A stretch of 64,000 nt of DNA from Achatina immaculata (GCA_009760885.1 CM019721.1:18316881-18380880); one strand, 5' to 3'. Positions 33,500 to 44,659 are shown, counted from the stretch's first letter. A program made the numbers and translations. Notes: generated from the sequence alone by a model not told the origin.

Positions 33500-34000
33500 C
33501 TGGGCAAATGACACTTTTACTGAAAAACAAATACAACTGAAACAAAAAGGGCACCGTACAACACAGTCAATGCGCTATCAATGTCAAACAAGGACACCAA
33601 CAGCCAAAAAGAAAAACAGAAGGAAAATCATCACGAGAGAAATGAGATGTTTAAGGAGAGTACTAAATATGACAAGAAGAGACCAAATAAGAAATGAAAC
33701 TATCATTGGAGTAACACCAGTATTACATTACAGCCGGGAACAGCAAGTCAAATGTTTTGGCCACATTACACGGCTACCGCCAGACAGCTTACCACAAAGA
33801 TTACACCAAGATTTTGTAGGCAACAGAGGAATAAGCCGCCCGTGCAGGAAATGGAAGGAGGAAATTACAGAGACTCTCAATATCCCATTGTAACAAGCAA
33901 ATTGCCGGGCCCTATCCGGACTTCTGGTTGTCCCCTCGACACTGAAAGGTACACGAGGAAGGAGAGAAGACAAGGTAGACTGAATGTGTAGATTGGAGGT
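33500..34000 (+). mobile_element. LINE-F copy 1: ORF2 C-terminal tail
   Basis: Post-RT domain of another LINE: KIITREMRCLRRVLNMTRRD, IRNETIIGVTP, FGHITRLPPDSLPQR, NRGISRPCRKWKEEITETL. Matches 39830-40382, where the equivalent is VTRVPPDNIPQ, GRGRPHRRWREEITAAL and LSRRLFVPSTLEGR. Confidence 0.85.
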
Positions 34001-34051
34001 TGTATGTAATACTTTTCAAATCATATTTAGTATAGGATTTATACGTTTGTA

Positions 34052-34200
34052 ATTGGTGCACGTGAAACTAAAGAGGACATTGTTAAGAGTGGGCATTGAT
34101 GAGGTTGAAAAGCTCGCCTAAAACAGGAAAACTTGGCAAACTATCATGCGAGCCCTGTGTGACGTTTAACAGCGCTGGAGAGTTTGTAAGATGTAGGATA
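34052..34200 (+). mobile_element. LINE-C copy 4: short 3' end
   Basis: CGTGAAACTAAAGAGGACAT, GATGAGGTTGAAAAGCTCGC and ACTATCATGCGAGCCC with a small internal deletion. Ends near TGTAAGATGTAGGATATAAG. Confidence 0.83.
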
Positions 34201-34202
34201 TA

Positions 34203-34345
34203 AGAATGTTACTAGTAAAGTAACGTTGAATGAATGGGTTAGAATGAAAGTAGAGAGACGGAGGGCAGAATGTCAGAGAGGCTTGGGTGCGGAGTTCTTC
34301 ACCTTTTGAAAGTAAAGTTTGTTCCTTAGTCTGTTCGATTGTCAA
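34203..34345 (+). mobile_element. LINE-D copy 4: 3' end only
   Basis: GGAGGGCAGAATGTCAGA, TTCTTCACCTTTTGAAAGTA and a TTCG-like remnant, matching the LINE-D 3' ends at 13070 and 16440. Confidence 0.7.
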
Positions 34346-34421
34346 TAGAGATGTATATATTACTGATAACAAGCACACAATTAACATGCATTCTTTGACA
34401 GCTCTATCTATTACAATTAAA

Positions 34422-34960
34422 ATCATCATCATGTGCCACGCCTAGCGGCGTCGGCGACCATATCTCTCCACAGTTTCTAATCTTTCATGTTTTTTATCAG
34501 TTCTATTGTTGTGCTTCTCCCATGTCATTTTGTCTAGCCTTCTAAGATTTTCTCTCTTGGTCTACCTCTCCCTTTCCAGCCTCCCATTTTCCCTGTTGTC
34601 ACGATATTTTCTATCCCTCCTCTTCTCATTTGATGGCCAGTAAACCTTGACTATTCTTCCCCCCCCCCCCCCCGTACTGTGTTTATTAAGTTTCGTTTCT
34701 CATTGGCTTTCCTTAGGCATTGTTCGTTTGTTATTTTGGCTGTCCACAGTATTCTTAACATTCTTCATTGCAACCACATTTCAGTTGCCTCCAATGTTCT
34801 CGTTGTTGTTGTTGTTGTTGTTGTTGTCATTAGTGACCATTATTTGCTTCCATATAGTAGTTTTGTCTTATCTTGTCTCCTTCCTCTTATACTTTTCGGT
34901 GTTGATTGGACAAATAGTCGCCTTGATAGAGCTCGATGATTTTCTTCATACAGTGGGGTA
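34422..34960 (-). mobile_element. LINE-B-related copy 6 (divergent)
   Basis: Reverse LINE end related to LINE-B but clearly diverged: tail ATCATCATG, then codons reading back as RDMVADAARRGT, SRGRPRE-like GRGRPREKILEG and a GHQMRRGGIE-like region. Includes a poly-C run at 34662-34674 and a TTG run at 34801-34827 that break the frame. Confidence 0.68.
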
Positions 34961-34971
34961 TTTAATATAGT

Positions 34972-35310
34972 AGTTCATTCATTCATTCATTTGCATGTCC
35001 CTTGCGGAACTTTGCCTCCCTAACAGCACTCATGTAGGCCTCTCGGTTGTAAGCAAGATGGCCTGCTGCTGATGCATCCATTTGCAGGTCATCAACGATG
35101 TCTTGCAGCCATCTTCGCCTTGGTCTTCCTCTCTTTCTTTTTCTCATTATGTACCCTTCCAAGACGGTTTTCTCTAGATTATCATGACGTTTAATGTGTA
35201 ATATAGTAGTACTGGCTGGAAATAGCAATTCAAGCTCCATATAAGTAATATTTATAAGTCATATAGTGCACACATTCTCTCAGAGTTGGTACTCTAAATC
35301 TCTTCCACAC
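34972..35310 (-). mobile_element. LINE-A copy 9 fused to the same second LINE-like end
   Basis: Near-identical to 33112-33443 over its whole length, including the non-LINE-A ~100 bp (AATATAGTAGTACTGGCTGG ... CTAAATCTCTTCCACA). The LINE-A part has one open frame with KRKRGRPRRRWLQDIVDDLQ and FRKGHANE. Sequences outside the shared block differ. Confidence 0.88.
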
Positions 35311-36426
35311 AATCACCGAATCTCCGCTTGGCATGGCCGGGGCCTTCAGTTCATGGCCGCTGTACCAGCATCCGAGACCAGTCAGTTCTGATCACGTTAT
35401 TGAAGTCACATGTCTGGGGAGTATGTGGCTTTGTCAGAAATCTAGAAGTAATTGAAGCCAATTTCAGGACGAATGTTGGCTCGGTTAAGAGAAAAAAAAA
35501 ACGCCAGAAAATGATAGAGAATGCTGGGATGTGAGAGGATTATGTATGTGGGTTCTCTGTTTTGTGTGTTGGCGTGGATGAATTTTTTCTTTCTTTGGCT
35601 TTGTGATGTTATAGCCTATTAATCATCTCTCTCTCTTTCTCTCTCTCTCTGTCTCTCTCTATGCCTCTGTCTTTCTCTGGCTCTCTTTCTCTCTGTGTGT
35701 CTCTCCATGTAGCTCCGTCTCCCTCTGTTTCTCTCTGCCTCACTCTGTTTCTTTCTCTCTGTGTCTCTCTGCGTCTCCTTCTTTTAGGTGCCTCTCTTTT
35801 TCTCTGTATCTTTCTCTCGCTGTCTCCCTGTGTCTTTCTCCCTTTCTTTCCTTGTCTCTCTCTCAGTCTCTTCACACAGTCTCTTCTCTCTGTTTCTCTC
35901 TCCCTCCTACTCACTCAGCAATACATCTCGATCGTTCCTGACGCGCTGGATGTTAACATTCCTCAAATTTTAACTGTAATATTCATTATTTCCCTAACCC
36001 TTCTATTATACATCTTCATAACTTTTCGTATTATGCTTGCTGTGTTTATAAAATACTCCATATATGAGCGGAAAAGGGTTAAATGCGAGATGATAATTAA
36101 CGATAATTTTGCGTATGCGAGATGATAATTAACGATAATGTTGTGTCTAGCACGTCACATGTCGTGGAGAGATGTGTAACGTAAACTGAAGCATTTGTTG
36201 GACAACGATATTTGTAAATCACAATAATTTAGCTCGCATGATTACCCATAATTCCAGGAAACTTTATTTTTATGCGGGTTTGTTTTCTTTTTCCGCTCTT
36301 TTTCTGAACTAAAATCTAGAAATAGTTCCACAAAGGGCCGGCCATCCATAACATTTCTTGATGTACGAATTATGTACATTCTCTGGTTCTTGCGTACACT
36401 AATGCGGTAGATACGATCAGGAAGGA
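35311..36426. other. Unassigned region with a CT-rich microsatellite
   Basis: Holds CT-rich repeat at 35622-35915 (CTCTCTGTCTCT type). The rest has no recognised element. Open frames over the CT tract are artefacts. Confidence 0.5.
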
Positions 36427-36602
36427 AGCCCATCTTACATCTTACGTCCTTCTCCGTCCCGTTAAAACGTCACATAGGGCTCGCATGGTAGTTCGTCAAG
36501 TTTTCCTGTTTTCGGCGAGCTTTTAAACCCCATCAAGGGATTTTCTGGCTACGAGATTGGCCTCTTTTAACAATGTCCTCTTTAGAGCTTCACGTAACAT
36601 AC
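36427..36602 (-). mobile_element. LINE-C copy 5: short 3' end
   Basis: In reverse: GAAGCTCTAAAGAGGACATT, TCCCTTGATGGG, AAAAGCTCGCCGAAAACAGG, ACTACCATGCGAGCCCTATG and the GGACGTAAGATGTAAGATG end. Confidence 0.85.
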
Positions 36603-36904
36603 ACTTTAATGTACACTGTAACATATGATAACCATGAGGCTCATCTGCTTAGGCCTCAAAAGAACGAAGGGGTCCACCCCGTCCATTGCTCCCGGGGCCC
36701 GGATGGATTCCTCTATTTTAAAAGTGGGCCCCAGGGTCGGAAGTGGATGAAAAAAATAAGAAAAGAGGTGGTGGATTATGTGGGGAAACTGTACCGCCCT
36801 TGAATATTTCTCTGGGAGGCTCTGTATACCTGCTTCAGTACCATCTAGAAAGATATTACTGGCGGGGCTTCCCTGTAATGCGTACACAAATCGCCCTATA
36901 TCAG

Positions 36905-37065
36905 CACTGATCCGCAGGCATCACCATCAGCCCTCTGTTACTCCCAGTGAAGCATGAGGCATCAACAAGGATTCTCCAGCCAGTCCTCTGTCTGCGAGCA
37001 AGTCGGGGAATACCGCAGGCCACGTCTTTCCTTGCTTCCTTTAGTGATCATGGGTAAGCATTCCA
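36905..37065 (-). mobile_element. LINE-I copy 2: 3' end fragment
   Basis: In reverse encodes GIPRLARRQRTGWRILVDAS, followed by CFTGSNRG, typical of a LINE ORF2 end. Better preserved than the copy at 25695. Confidence 0.68.
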
Positions 37066-37476
37066 ACCAGCAGCCAGATCAAGTATAACGAATACCCTCA
37101 GCTCAGCTCAGCTCAGCTCAGCACATTTCACAGACTTTAAAAAAAAAAAAAAGAAGGTACACGGAGATGAATTATCAGAGCTTAAAGTGTTCGATATTAG
37201 TGTTTCTTGAATCCTCTCTCGTTATCCCCTGACCTTTCGTGGCCTGTGCTAAATTTAGAGGCCTGTCAGCAGGCCGAGGCTTACAATTATCTCCTGGTTC
37301 TAGTGGCTTCCCCGAATAGCTTCCGGTCCAGATATAGAACATTTGCCAGGAGCTAACCTGTCACCGAAAAAGATGGAGGGGGGGGGGAGATTTGGTTGTT
37401 TTGTTTTTTTTTTTCATTTATTTTCATTATCTTCTCAAAGTTTCCTTCAGTTTTTTGTTTCAAGTTATTAGTGTGC
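37066..37476. other. Unassigned spacer
   Basis: Contains a short CAGCT repeat at about 37096-37121, poly-A at 37140, poly-G near 37378 and poly-T near 37404. No gene recognised. Confidence 0.4.
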
Positions 37477-37488
37477 ATCTCTTCTGCT

Positions 37489-37778
37489 AAGGCCTGGTTA
37501 GCGGGCTGGTTAGGCGCTCGGTTTACTAACCCAGTAGTGCCGGGTTCAGTCCCAGCAGTGGGATTTTTTTTTCTGGTACACACAGAAAAAGGTCCCCAGG
37601 GTCCACCCAGCCTCTAAAAACGGGTACCAGAGAAATCTGGGAAGTTAGACGCTGCCAGGCGTGATACTGACCACATCACACTTTCATGTGCCGAAGGTCG
37701 TGGAAAATACGGGCCTAACACCGTATTCCCCAATATGCCTTAATGGCATGGAAACGAGAATTTTACCTTCTTTTTAAA
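37489..37778 (+). mobile_element. SINE-1 copy d, full length with 12-bp target-site duplication
   Basis: The reference copy, 290 bp. The tRNA-derived head has an A-box-like TTAGCGGGCTGGTTAGGCGC and B-box CGGGTTCAGTCCC. The body contains GGTCCACCCAGCC, the core GGTACCAGAGAAATCTGGGA, GGCGTGATACTGACCACATC, GTGCCGAAGGTCG and TGCCTTAATGGCATGGAAAC, and ends in TTTTACCTT. ATCTCTTCTGCT flanks it at 37477-37488 and 37779-37790. Such elements are transcribed by RNA polymerase III and copied by LINE machinery. Confidence 0.96.
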
Positions 37779-37901
37779 ATCTCTTCTGCTCCATCTTGCA
37801 GATCCTGAGCCTAAAATGCTCTTACGCTCACATTTCAGCCCAAGCTAAATCCTTTTAACATGCAGTGTCTTCTCTTTTGTATAACAATGGCGGCAGAAAC
37901 A

Positions 37902-38492
37902 ATACACATCATCGTCATCATCATCATCATCATGCGTCGTGCCGACTGGCGTTGACTATTACATATCTCCCCAGTATCCAGTCCTTCATACAGGACATCA
38001 GTTTAGTTTGTGATCTCATCTCTCACACCATCACATCAAACTACCAAGAATAATTTCTCTCGGCCTTCCCCTGGCTCTTCTTTCCCCCTATTTTTCCTGT
38101 TCTTCCAATATTTTCAATGCCTTCTCTTCTCACTGCATATCGTAGGAATGTATATTCTCTATCTGCTGTAATTTTTGGAACAAGACTTTTTTTTTGTCTC
38201 TCCCATTCTTCTTATAGGAATCTTTATAGGAATCTTTGCTGTCCAGGGAATTCGCAAGATTCGTCTGGTAAACCATATTTCTACTGCCTCCAATGATCTT
38301 TGTGTGGACCTGCCTATTGTCCACGATTCACGTCCATATAACAAGATAGGTTCAATATAGCATTGCAGGACCCGTTTTCTAACATCTATTGATAAGGATG
38401 TGTTGCATAATATGTTTCTCATTCTCTGAAATGCAGCCTTTGCTTGGCCTATTCTGTTCCTAGTTTCTGCTCTGCATTTCCAATACAAACAA
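37902..38492 (-). mobile_element. LINE-B copy 4: ORF2 C-terminal tail
   Basis: Reverse LINE-B end. Near its 5' side the reverse frame is open: RNRIGQAKAAFQRMRNILCN, LLYGRESWTIGRSTQRSLEA, IWFTRRILRIPWTAKI. The 3' side (tail CATCATCATCATGCGTCGTG) is more decayed. A short duplicated ATAGGAATCTTT lies at 38214-38234. Confidence 0.88.
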
Positions 38493-38748
38493 TACATACT
38501 GGCCCTTATAAAGAAGAGCTGCAAAGATCTGCAGGTCTTTCAAAAACCAAGATTCTCTACCCCACTCTAAGATATTTCAGTGAACTGTCCTCATTTTCAA
38601 CTATCTTTTACATTTCTGTAGTATATTTTTTCTCTTTGTTTTCTTTGTGTCTCTTTGTGTCTTTGTAATTTTTGGTGTTAATTTTATTTAACAAACGCGA
38701 GAGGCGAAAAACTAATCTGTTTTTTTTTTTGGCTGCAGTAACATTCTT

Positions 38749-38988
38749 ACGGGGACCGGCTGGCATAGTGGTTAGAGCACTCGTCTAGCAACCGAATGGT
38801 CAAACTGAGCGGGATTTGTTTTTCTCGATGAATACGGCCTCGAGGTCGACCCAACCTGGTAAAATGGTAACCAGAGAAAATCTGGGAAGGAAAGGAGCTG
38901 GCCACCCTACCTCATACGCTGATGACCCAGCATAATGAGGTCTCTAACCCTTCATCCCCTACGGCATATGCTATGGGATTACCTTTTT
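38749..38988 (+). mobile_element. SINE-2, full length with 10-bp target-site duplication
   Basis: 240 bp. The head has a perfect A-box TGGCATAGTGG (38761-38771) followed by TTAGAGCACTCGTC; the B-box region is degraded. The body shares with SINE-1 the segment CCAACCTGGTAAAATGGTAA and the core ACCAGAGAAAATCTGGGAAG, then diverges, and returns to a similar end, GGGATTACCTTTT. TAACATTCTT flanks it at 38739-38748 and 38989-38998. Confidence 0.94.
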
Positions 38989-39282
38989 TAACATTCTTTT
39001 CCTCTTGTTTACTGAAGGCTTCAAATCAGGCCAGTATAAAATTGCATCTTTAAAACAAGTTATAAAGAGGAAAGGAAATCTTTGTCTCTCTAACTGGCAT
39101 GTGTTGATGATCAGTGTCACTCCCGAGTTTAAGTAACTTCCAACCTGGCAGAATAAACCTTGATGAGAAATTTGAAGAAATAAACTGAAAGGAAGTTCTT
39201 TGGAAGAAAGAAACTGAAAGGAAGTTCTTCTATAATTAAAAGAATTGGGTTAGGTTAGAAACATACTAGTTTTCATTTTTCA

Positions 39283-39675
39283 TGCAATCAGTCAGTCATT
39301 TGCCTGTCCCCTGTGGAACTTTTGCCTCCCTAACAACTCTCTCCTGTAGGCCTCTCGGTTGTAAGCAAGATGCCCTGCTGCTGATGCATCCATTTGCAGA
39401 TCATCAACGATGTCTTGCAGCCATCTTCGCCTTGGTCTTTCTCTTTTTTCCCCATTATGTACCCTTCCAAGACGGTCTTCTCTAAATTATCATGACGCTT
39501 AATAGACCCAAAATATTTACGTTCTCTTTGTTTGGTCTTCTTTACTAGCCAACCTTCTTCAATACCAAGTTCCTGTAGTAAAGACATATTTGTTCTTTTT
39601 TGTGTCCGCGATATTTGAGGACTCTTCTATAGCATTTACATTCAAAGGCATGTGTTTCTCAGCTGTTTTTTTTAA
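39283..39675 (-). mobile_element. LINE-A copy 10: long ORF2 tail
   Basis: With copy 2, the longest LINE-A end. In reverse: a CRRVLKY-like start in CTATAGAAGAGTCC, TTKELGIEEGWLVKK-like sequence, KYFGSIKRHDNLEKT, EGYIMGKK, DGCKTSLMICKWMHQQQ (frameshifted form of WLQDIVDDLQMDASA). The 3' end CAGTCAGTCATTTGCCTG has a GACTGACTG tail in place of ATGA. Confidence 0.87.
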
Positions 39676-39829
39676 GCGTAAACAGTGTGTATTTTAAAAA
39701 AATGACAATAAATTTACACAGTAAATCGTTTATAAGCAACAACTGGCCAGTGGCAGAAGGAAAAAAAAATCAAAGAAGGCTGCCCTGGACAAACAGCTTT
39801 TGAAACAACTGAAGCACTTCAAATACCAG

Positions 39830-40382
39830 AGTAGCGCAGTATCGTTATTCTCTGGAAAAATCAATGCTAGAATTGAGAAAGGATGCGATAAAGAAAATCA
39901 GATCATTGAATAAAATCACACTCTAGGAAAAACAAGTACTTCACAACTGAAAGAAACAAAATAGCACATTTTCCCCTCCAAGCTCTGTGCTATCAAAGCC
40001 AAACATTAACACTAAAAGCCAAACGCGAAAGGAAAAATCATCACATCAGAAATGAGAGGTTTAACAAGAATACTAACGTGACAGGAAGACACCAAATAAG
40101 AAATGATAATATCAGAGCAAAGGTTGGAATAACACCAGCGCTAAACTGCATCCAGAAACAAAAAGTCAAAGATTTCGGCGACGTTACACGGGTGCCTCCA
40201 GATAATATACCACAGACAACATTCACACTAAGACTTGTAGTTAACAGAGGAAGAGGCCGCCCACACAGGAGATGGAGAGAAGAAATTACAGCAGCATTAA
40301 ACATCCCATTATATGAAGCAAATCGTCGAGCCCTATCAAGACGTCTATTTGTCCCCTCAACACTTGAAGGTAGATGAGGAAG
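39830..40382 (+). mobile_element. LINE-F copy 2: ORF2 C-terminal tail
   Basis: Long open part at 40078-40377: DFGDVTRVPPDNIPQ, NRGRGRPHRRWREEITAALN, RRALSRRLFVPSTLEGR and a stop. Upstream decayed parts match LINE-F copy 1. A minisatellite starts directly after the 3' end. Confidence 0.86.
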
Positions 40383-40389
40383 GAGATAA

Positions 40390-41050
40390 TGCAAAACAAA
40401 ACAATAGCCATCAACATAACGTCAAACAAAGAGGAACTAATTGTCCATGAAGGTAACGTCACACTAAGAGGAACTGATAGTCCACAAAGATAACATCAGA
40501 CAAAGAGAAACTAATAGTCCATGAAGATAACAAAACACAAGGAGGAACAAGTTCATCAAGACATCACACAAGGAGAAACTAATAGTTCACAAAGATAACA
40601 TCGCACAAAGGGGAACTAATAGTTCATCATAACATCACACAAAGAGAAACTAACACTACATTAAAACATCACAAAAAGAGAAACTAACAGTCTATCATAA
40701 CATCACAAAAAGAGAAACTAACAGTCCATCAAAACATCACAAAAAGAGAAACTAACAGTTTATCATAACATCACACAAAGAGAAAAGAACAGTCTGTCAT
40801 AATATCACACAAAGAGAAACTAACAGTCGATCATAACCTTACATAGAGAGAAACTAACAGTCTATCATAACATCAGACAAAGAGAAACTAACAGTCCATC
40901 AAAACATCGCAAAAGGAGAAACTAACAGTCCATCATAACGTCACACAAAAAGACAATAACAGTCGATCATAACCTCACACAAAGAGAAAATAACAGTCTT
41001 TCATAACATCGCACAAGGAATGAACGAACTAACATCATAATATCACACAA
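40390..41050. repeat. Minisatellite, about 33-bp unit, about 19 copies
   Basis: Units like CATCACACAAAGAGAAACTA then ACAGTCCATCATAA. The left part is diverged and starts at the end of LINE-F copy 2. Confidence 0.93.
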
Positions 41051-41194
41051 AGATGAGCTCTAATCAAAGATGTCTTGATAGAAGATTCTTCCTAGAAGAT
41101 GTTTAGATGCAGGAACCAAACAAGACGGCTTGCTACTACATGAATGAAGGTTTGAGATGAACTTGTCAGTGTTCGTAAATCACGCGTTGTCTAG

Positions 41195-41740
41195 GCCAAT
41201 CTTACTTCTATGTTATGTTTCTATTTACTTAGGCCACATCTTACTTCTATGCTATGTTTCTATTTACTTAGGCCACATCTTACTTCTATGCTATGTTTCT
41301 ATTTACTTAGGCCACATCTTACTTCTATGCTGTGTTTCTATTTACATAGGCCACATCTTACTTCTGTGCTTGGTTTCTATTTACTTAGGCCACATCTTAA
41401 TTCTGTGCTATGTTTCTATTTACATAGGCCACATCTTACTTCTATGCTTGGTTGCTATTTACGTAGGCCACATCTTACTTCTGTGGTGTCTATTTACATA
41501 GGCCATATATTACTTCTATGTTATGTTTCTATGTACATAGGTCACATCTTACTTTTATGCTATGTTTCTATTTACATAGGCCACATCTTACTTCTATGCT
41601 ATGTTTCTATTTACTTAGGCCACATCTTACTTCTATGCTATGTTTCTATTTACTTAGGCCACAGCTTAATTCTATGCTATGTTTCTATTTACATAGGCCA
41701 CAGCTTAATTCTATGCTATGTTTCTATTTACGATGCGTTG
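41195..41740. repeat. Minisatellite, 39-bp unit, about 14 copies
   Basis: Unit CTTCTATGCTATGTTTCTAT then TTACATAGGCCACATCTTA. The 39-bp length keeps two frames open as 13-residue hydrophobic repeats; these are artefacts. Confidence 0.96.
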
Positions 41741-41882
41741 TAGTTTTCAAAAGGTACGAAAAGGTGAGTTACCGCCACACTTTTGGTTGACTGACTGACT
41801 CATCGCTTCTGCCCACGGAGGTAGCTTATGCTTCACTCGTCTTGCTTCACCTCCCCCCCCCCCCCACCCAGACACTCCCTTT

Positions 41883-42365
41883 GGTAAAGGTAAAACCCCC
41901 TTTTCCATACCACTTAATCAAGCTATCAAGTGGAACACAACAGGCCGAAGACGAAAGAGGTCGGCGCGTGAAGCATTAAAGAGGTCATTGTTAAGAGACG
42001 CCAGTTTACTGGACATAAAATCCCTTGATGAGGTTGAAAATCTCGCCGAAAACAGGGAAAACTCAGCGAACTACCTTGCGAGCCCTGTGTGATGTTTAGC
42101 GGCAAGGGAAGGATGTAAGAGCCATTTAAGCATGTTGGGGATACAATGTTAGACACCCCCCGCCCAATTTCCAAGACCTTCGGCACGTGAAAGTCTGATG
42201 TCGTGATTATCACGCCTGGCCGTATTAACTTCCCAGATTTCTCTGGTACCCATTTTTAGAGCCTGTGTGAAATCCGGTGTAGTTTTTGGTGTGATGGGTG
42301 CTATTATAAAAAATATCCCCATTGAACCTGGTACCACTTGATTAGTAGGCAGACCGCCTAAACCA
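41883..42365 (-). mobile_element. SINE-1 copy e, split by LINE-C copy 6
   Basis: The SINE 3' end lies at 41883-41917 (GGTAAAACCCCCTTTTCCAT) and the rest at 42122-42365 (GATTATCACGCCTGGCCG, CCCAGATTTCTCTGGTACCC, B-box region TTGAACCTGGTACC). The interruption is in the TGCCATTAAGGCA segment. CCACTTAA (41910-41917) and CCATTTAA (42122-42129) flank the inserted LINE-C as a near-perfect 8-bp duplication. Confidence 0.93.
41918..42121 (+). mobile_element. LINE-C copy 6, nested in SINE-1
   Basis: Short LINE-C end: IKWNTTGRRRKRSAREALKR, SLLRDASLLDIKSLDEVENL, AENRE and GGCAAGGGAAGGATGTAAGA. About 204 bp. Its ends are set by the 8-bp duplication in the SINE, so it is a dated, self-contained insertion of a strongly truncated LINE. 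Confidence 0.93.
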
Positions 42366-42471
42366 CACAATAAACCAAGCAGCCATTCGCTTTGGTGGTG
42401 AAGCCAAATAAGAAGTGTGACACTCTGGACAACTAAAGTAAATGCCTCTGTGTGTGTGTGTGTTTTTTTGT

Positions 42472-42795
42472 TTTCTCTGAACTTTAAGTGCCAAAGACAC
42501 ATGTGGCTTTCGAAGGGCTTTCCACAAACGCCTGTCCTTGGACTTTTTTCTCCAGCTCTTGCCCAGGTGAGCCCCCTATTGCTCAACATCCTCTCTGTCC
42601 TTCTTGCATGTCTCCTTTGGTATACCCTTACTTCTCTTCCCCTGTGGTCTTCATCTTAGTGGTATTTTTGGTAATGAGTTGTCAGTCATCCGGAGCGCAT
42701 ATCCCAACCATCGCCAGCGACTTTCCTCAATAATTGCTGTCAGTGGCTTCATTTGCGTTTCTGCCAACATTTCTGTTATTTCTTACGGTGTTTAG
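42472..42795 (-). mobile_element. LINE-H copy 1: ORF2 C-terminal tail
   Basis: In reverse: ATGTTGGCAGAAACGCAAAT, an IIEESRWRWLGYALRMTDN-like segment, SNRGLTWARAGEKSPRTGV and CLWHLKFRE. Shares its end with LINE-H copies 2 and 3 but has a CA-rich tail instead of GA. Confidence 0.85.
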
Positions 42796-43854
42796 TCAAA
42801 AACATTCTACTAATCCTTCGTTCTAAATGTCTGCATAGTACTCCAAAACTCCCGGGACTAAACTGTACCTGCTGGTTTACAGAAATGCTGCATGACAGAA
42901 AACACACACAGAACACCAACAATAATTTCCACACCAGAACGCAAATTATGGAAAACACTGAAGAAAAACAACGGCAAGTCTGAAAGTGCAAATTTTGCTT
43001 CTGGTATCTGTTTTTGCTCCTTTTCAATGTTATTAATATCACTCCACGTGCGAAAGGATTGCTTGTTTTTTTGTCAGCTGGCTTGTGGAAAAGCTATAAC
43101 CCTGCGGAGAACATTCAGTCTTTTCGGGCTCAGGGAGAGATTTTGATGCGTGTGCACTGATATCACTCAGTTGTACCGTGGAAATCTTGCTCCGTCAAAG
43201 ATTTGTCGTCTCTTGTGTACTAATATAGAAGCGTGGGTTAATGTGTGAGAGATTACGTGGTTGTCTGGAGGAGTAGTCAACGAAAACTGGTTACCTTCTT
43301 CTTCTTCTTCTTCTTCTTCGTTCACTTCTACCACCAAAAACCGCACTGTGAACCTACTGAATTCACACATGTGGTCCTCGTTAGGTCCGGTGGTCCCCTG
43401 TGTGGTCCAAAATAGACCACATGAGTTCCACGAAGGACCACAAGGGGTTCAGAGTATCACAGTGCTTTAGCCTGTATTCTTGGTGGGTCTCGGAAGCGGG
43501 ATTGCGTGACACCGTGGTTTGCATTTCACCCGATATGACTGCACTCAGGACGTGGCCGACCTCCAGACCAGAGGTGCCGTGATTTGACTGTTTGCTTCGC
43601 TTTATTCTTTCAACCACCTTTTCCGCAGTGATGCTGCACGGCAACCTCATTTGCAAATTTCTTCATTGGCCGGGAAGAGCACCGCTCCACGCACGGCAGC
43701 TGAAGATCTCGCCATCAGCGACTGGTTACCTTTTTGTCCTGCCTTCAGCTGTCGTGCATCTGGGAAATATGCTGGCCAGAGGGGTGTCACATTCCCCCTG
43801 CCTTCCTTTGGGCAAGAGCCAACAAGTAACCCAAGACAGTAACATTGAACTCTC
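42796..43854. other. Unassigned region with a short (TTC)n
   Basis: TTC run at 43292-43320. A cluster of GTGGTCC/GGACCAC words lies at 43385-43440. No gene recognised. Confidence 0.4.
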
Positions 43855-44000
43855 GAACATATTGAACTCAGGGTGATGTCCCATTTCGAACTCGAACTCA
43901 GGGTGATGTCCCATTTCGAACTCGAACTCGAACTCAAGGTGATGTCCTATTCCGAACTCGAACTCAGTTCTTACTTTCTTGAACATATCCAACTCAAGAT
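43855..44000. repeat. Short minisatellite, about 30-36-bp unit
   Basis: Three to four units built from GAACTCGAACTCAGGGTGAT and GTCCCATTTC. Confidence 0.88.
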
Positions 44001-44659
44001 GATGTCAACCATCACAATTCGAACTCAAGCCAATTTAATAATGATGCAACTGAATTAACTCAGCTGACTCCATAAAGTTCAAGGCTCAACGTGTCAATGT
44101 TTATTTTCCAACCTACCATGGCTGCTGTGTCCAAACAATCTTTCATCTCTTCTCATTTAACGAAATAAACCAATTTGTCGTCGATGCCTCTTAGTCTCGT
44201 TATGATCTTTCTCGTCCATTTTCTCTGTCCTTTGGTCTCGTTATTCTTCTTTCAGTTTGTACTTAGTCTCGACCTTCTTGTCTCGGAGTCATGGTTCCCC
44301 CTCTGTCAGCCTCAAGTTTTTGTCTCTAAGTGTCCTCGGATCTAAGCCTTGCTCTCTGTCTTCACTTGCCATGTTCTCTTTCACTGTCAGACTAACTGGT
44401 GCACGATGTATAGTTCCCGCTTCCCCGACTAATATTCTATGTAAACTTCCTGTCCTTAAGTCCTACTCTCACAGTGGGACTGGAGGAGAGGGCCTCTGTT
44501 GTTGTTTTCTTCCCTGGAGGTAGAGTCTCATCAGCTGAAGAAATTTTTTATAACTATATAACTAGGAAACAACCAGTCTTTCGTACGGTAAAGTAAGAGA
44601 ACACTGTTTTGTAGGATTAGACCTCGAAAAAATCGTACACAAAGTACGTTAATGAGATG
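44001..44659. other. Unassigned region
   Basis: No repeat or motif-bearing frame recognised. Confidence 0.4.

Noticed and set aside
37489..37560. tRNA gene
   Set aside because: The pol III boxes belong to the head of a SINE with target-site duplications; no cloverleaf with paired acceptor ends is apparent.
38749..38830. tRNA gene
   Set aside because: Good A-box but degraded B-box, followed by a SINE body and bounded by a 10-bp duplication.
41157..41790. Frames with regular 13-residue hydrophobic repeats
   Set aside because: Product of a 39-bp minisatellite; two shifted frames are equally open.
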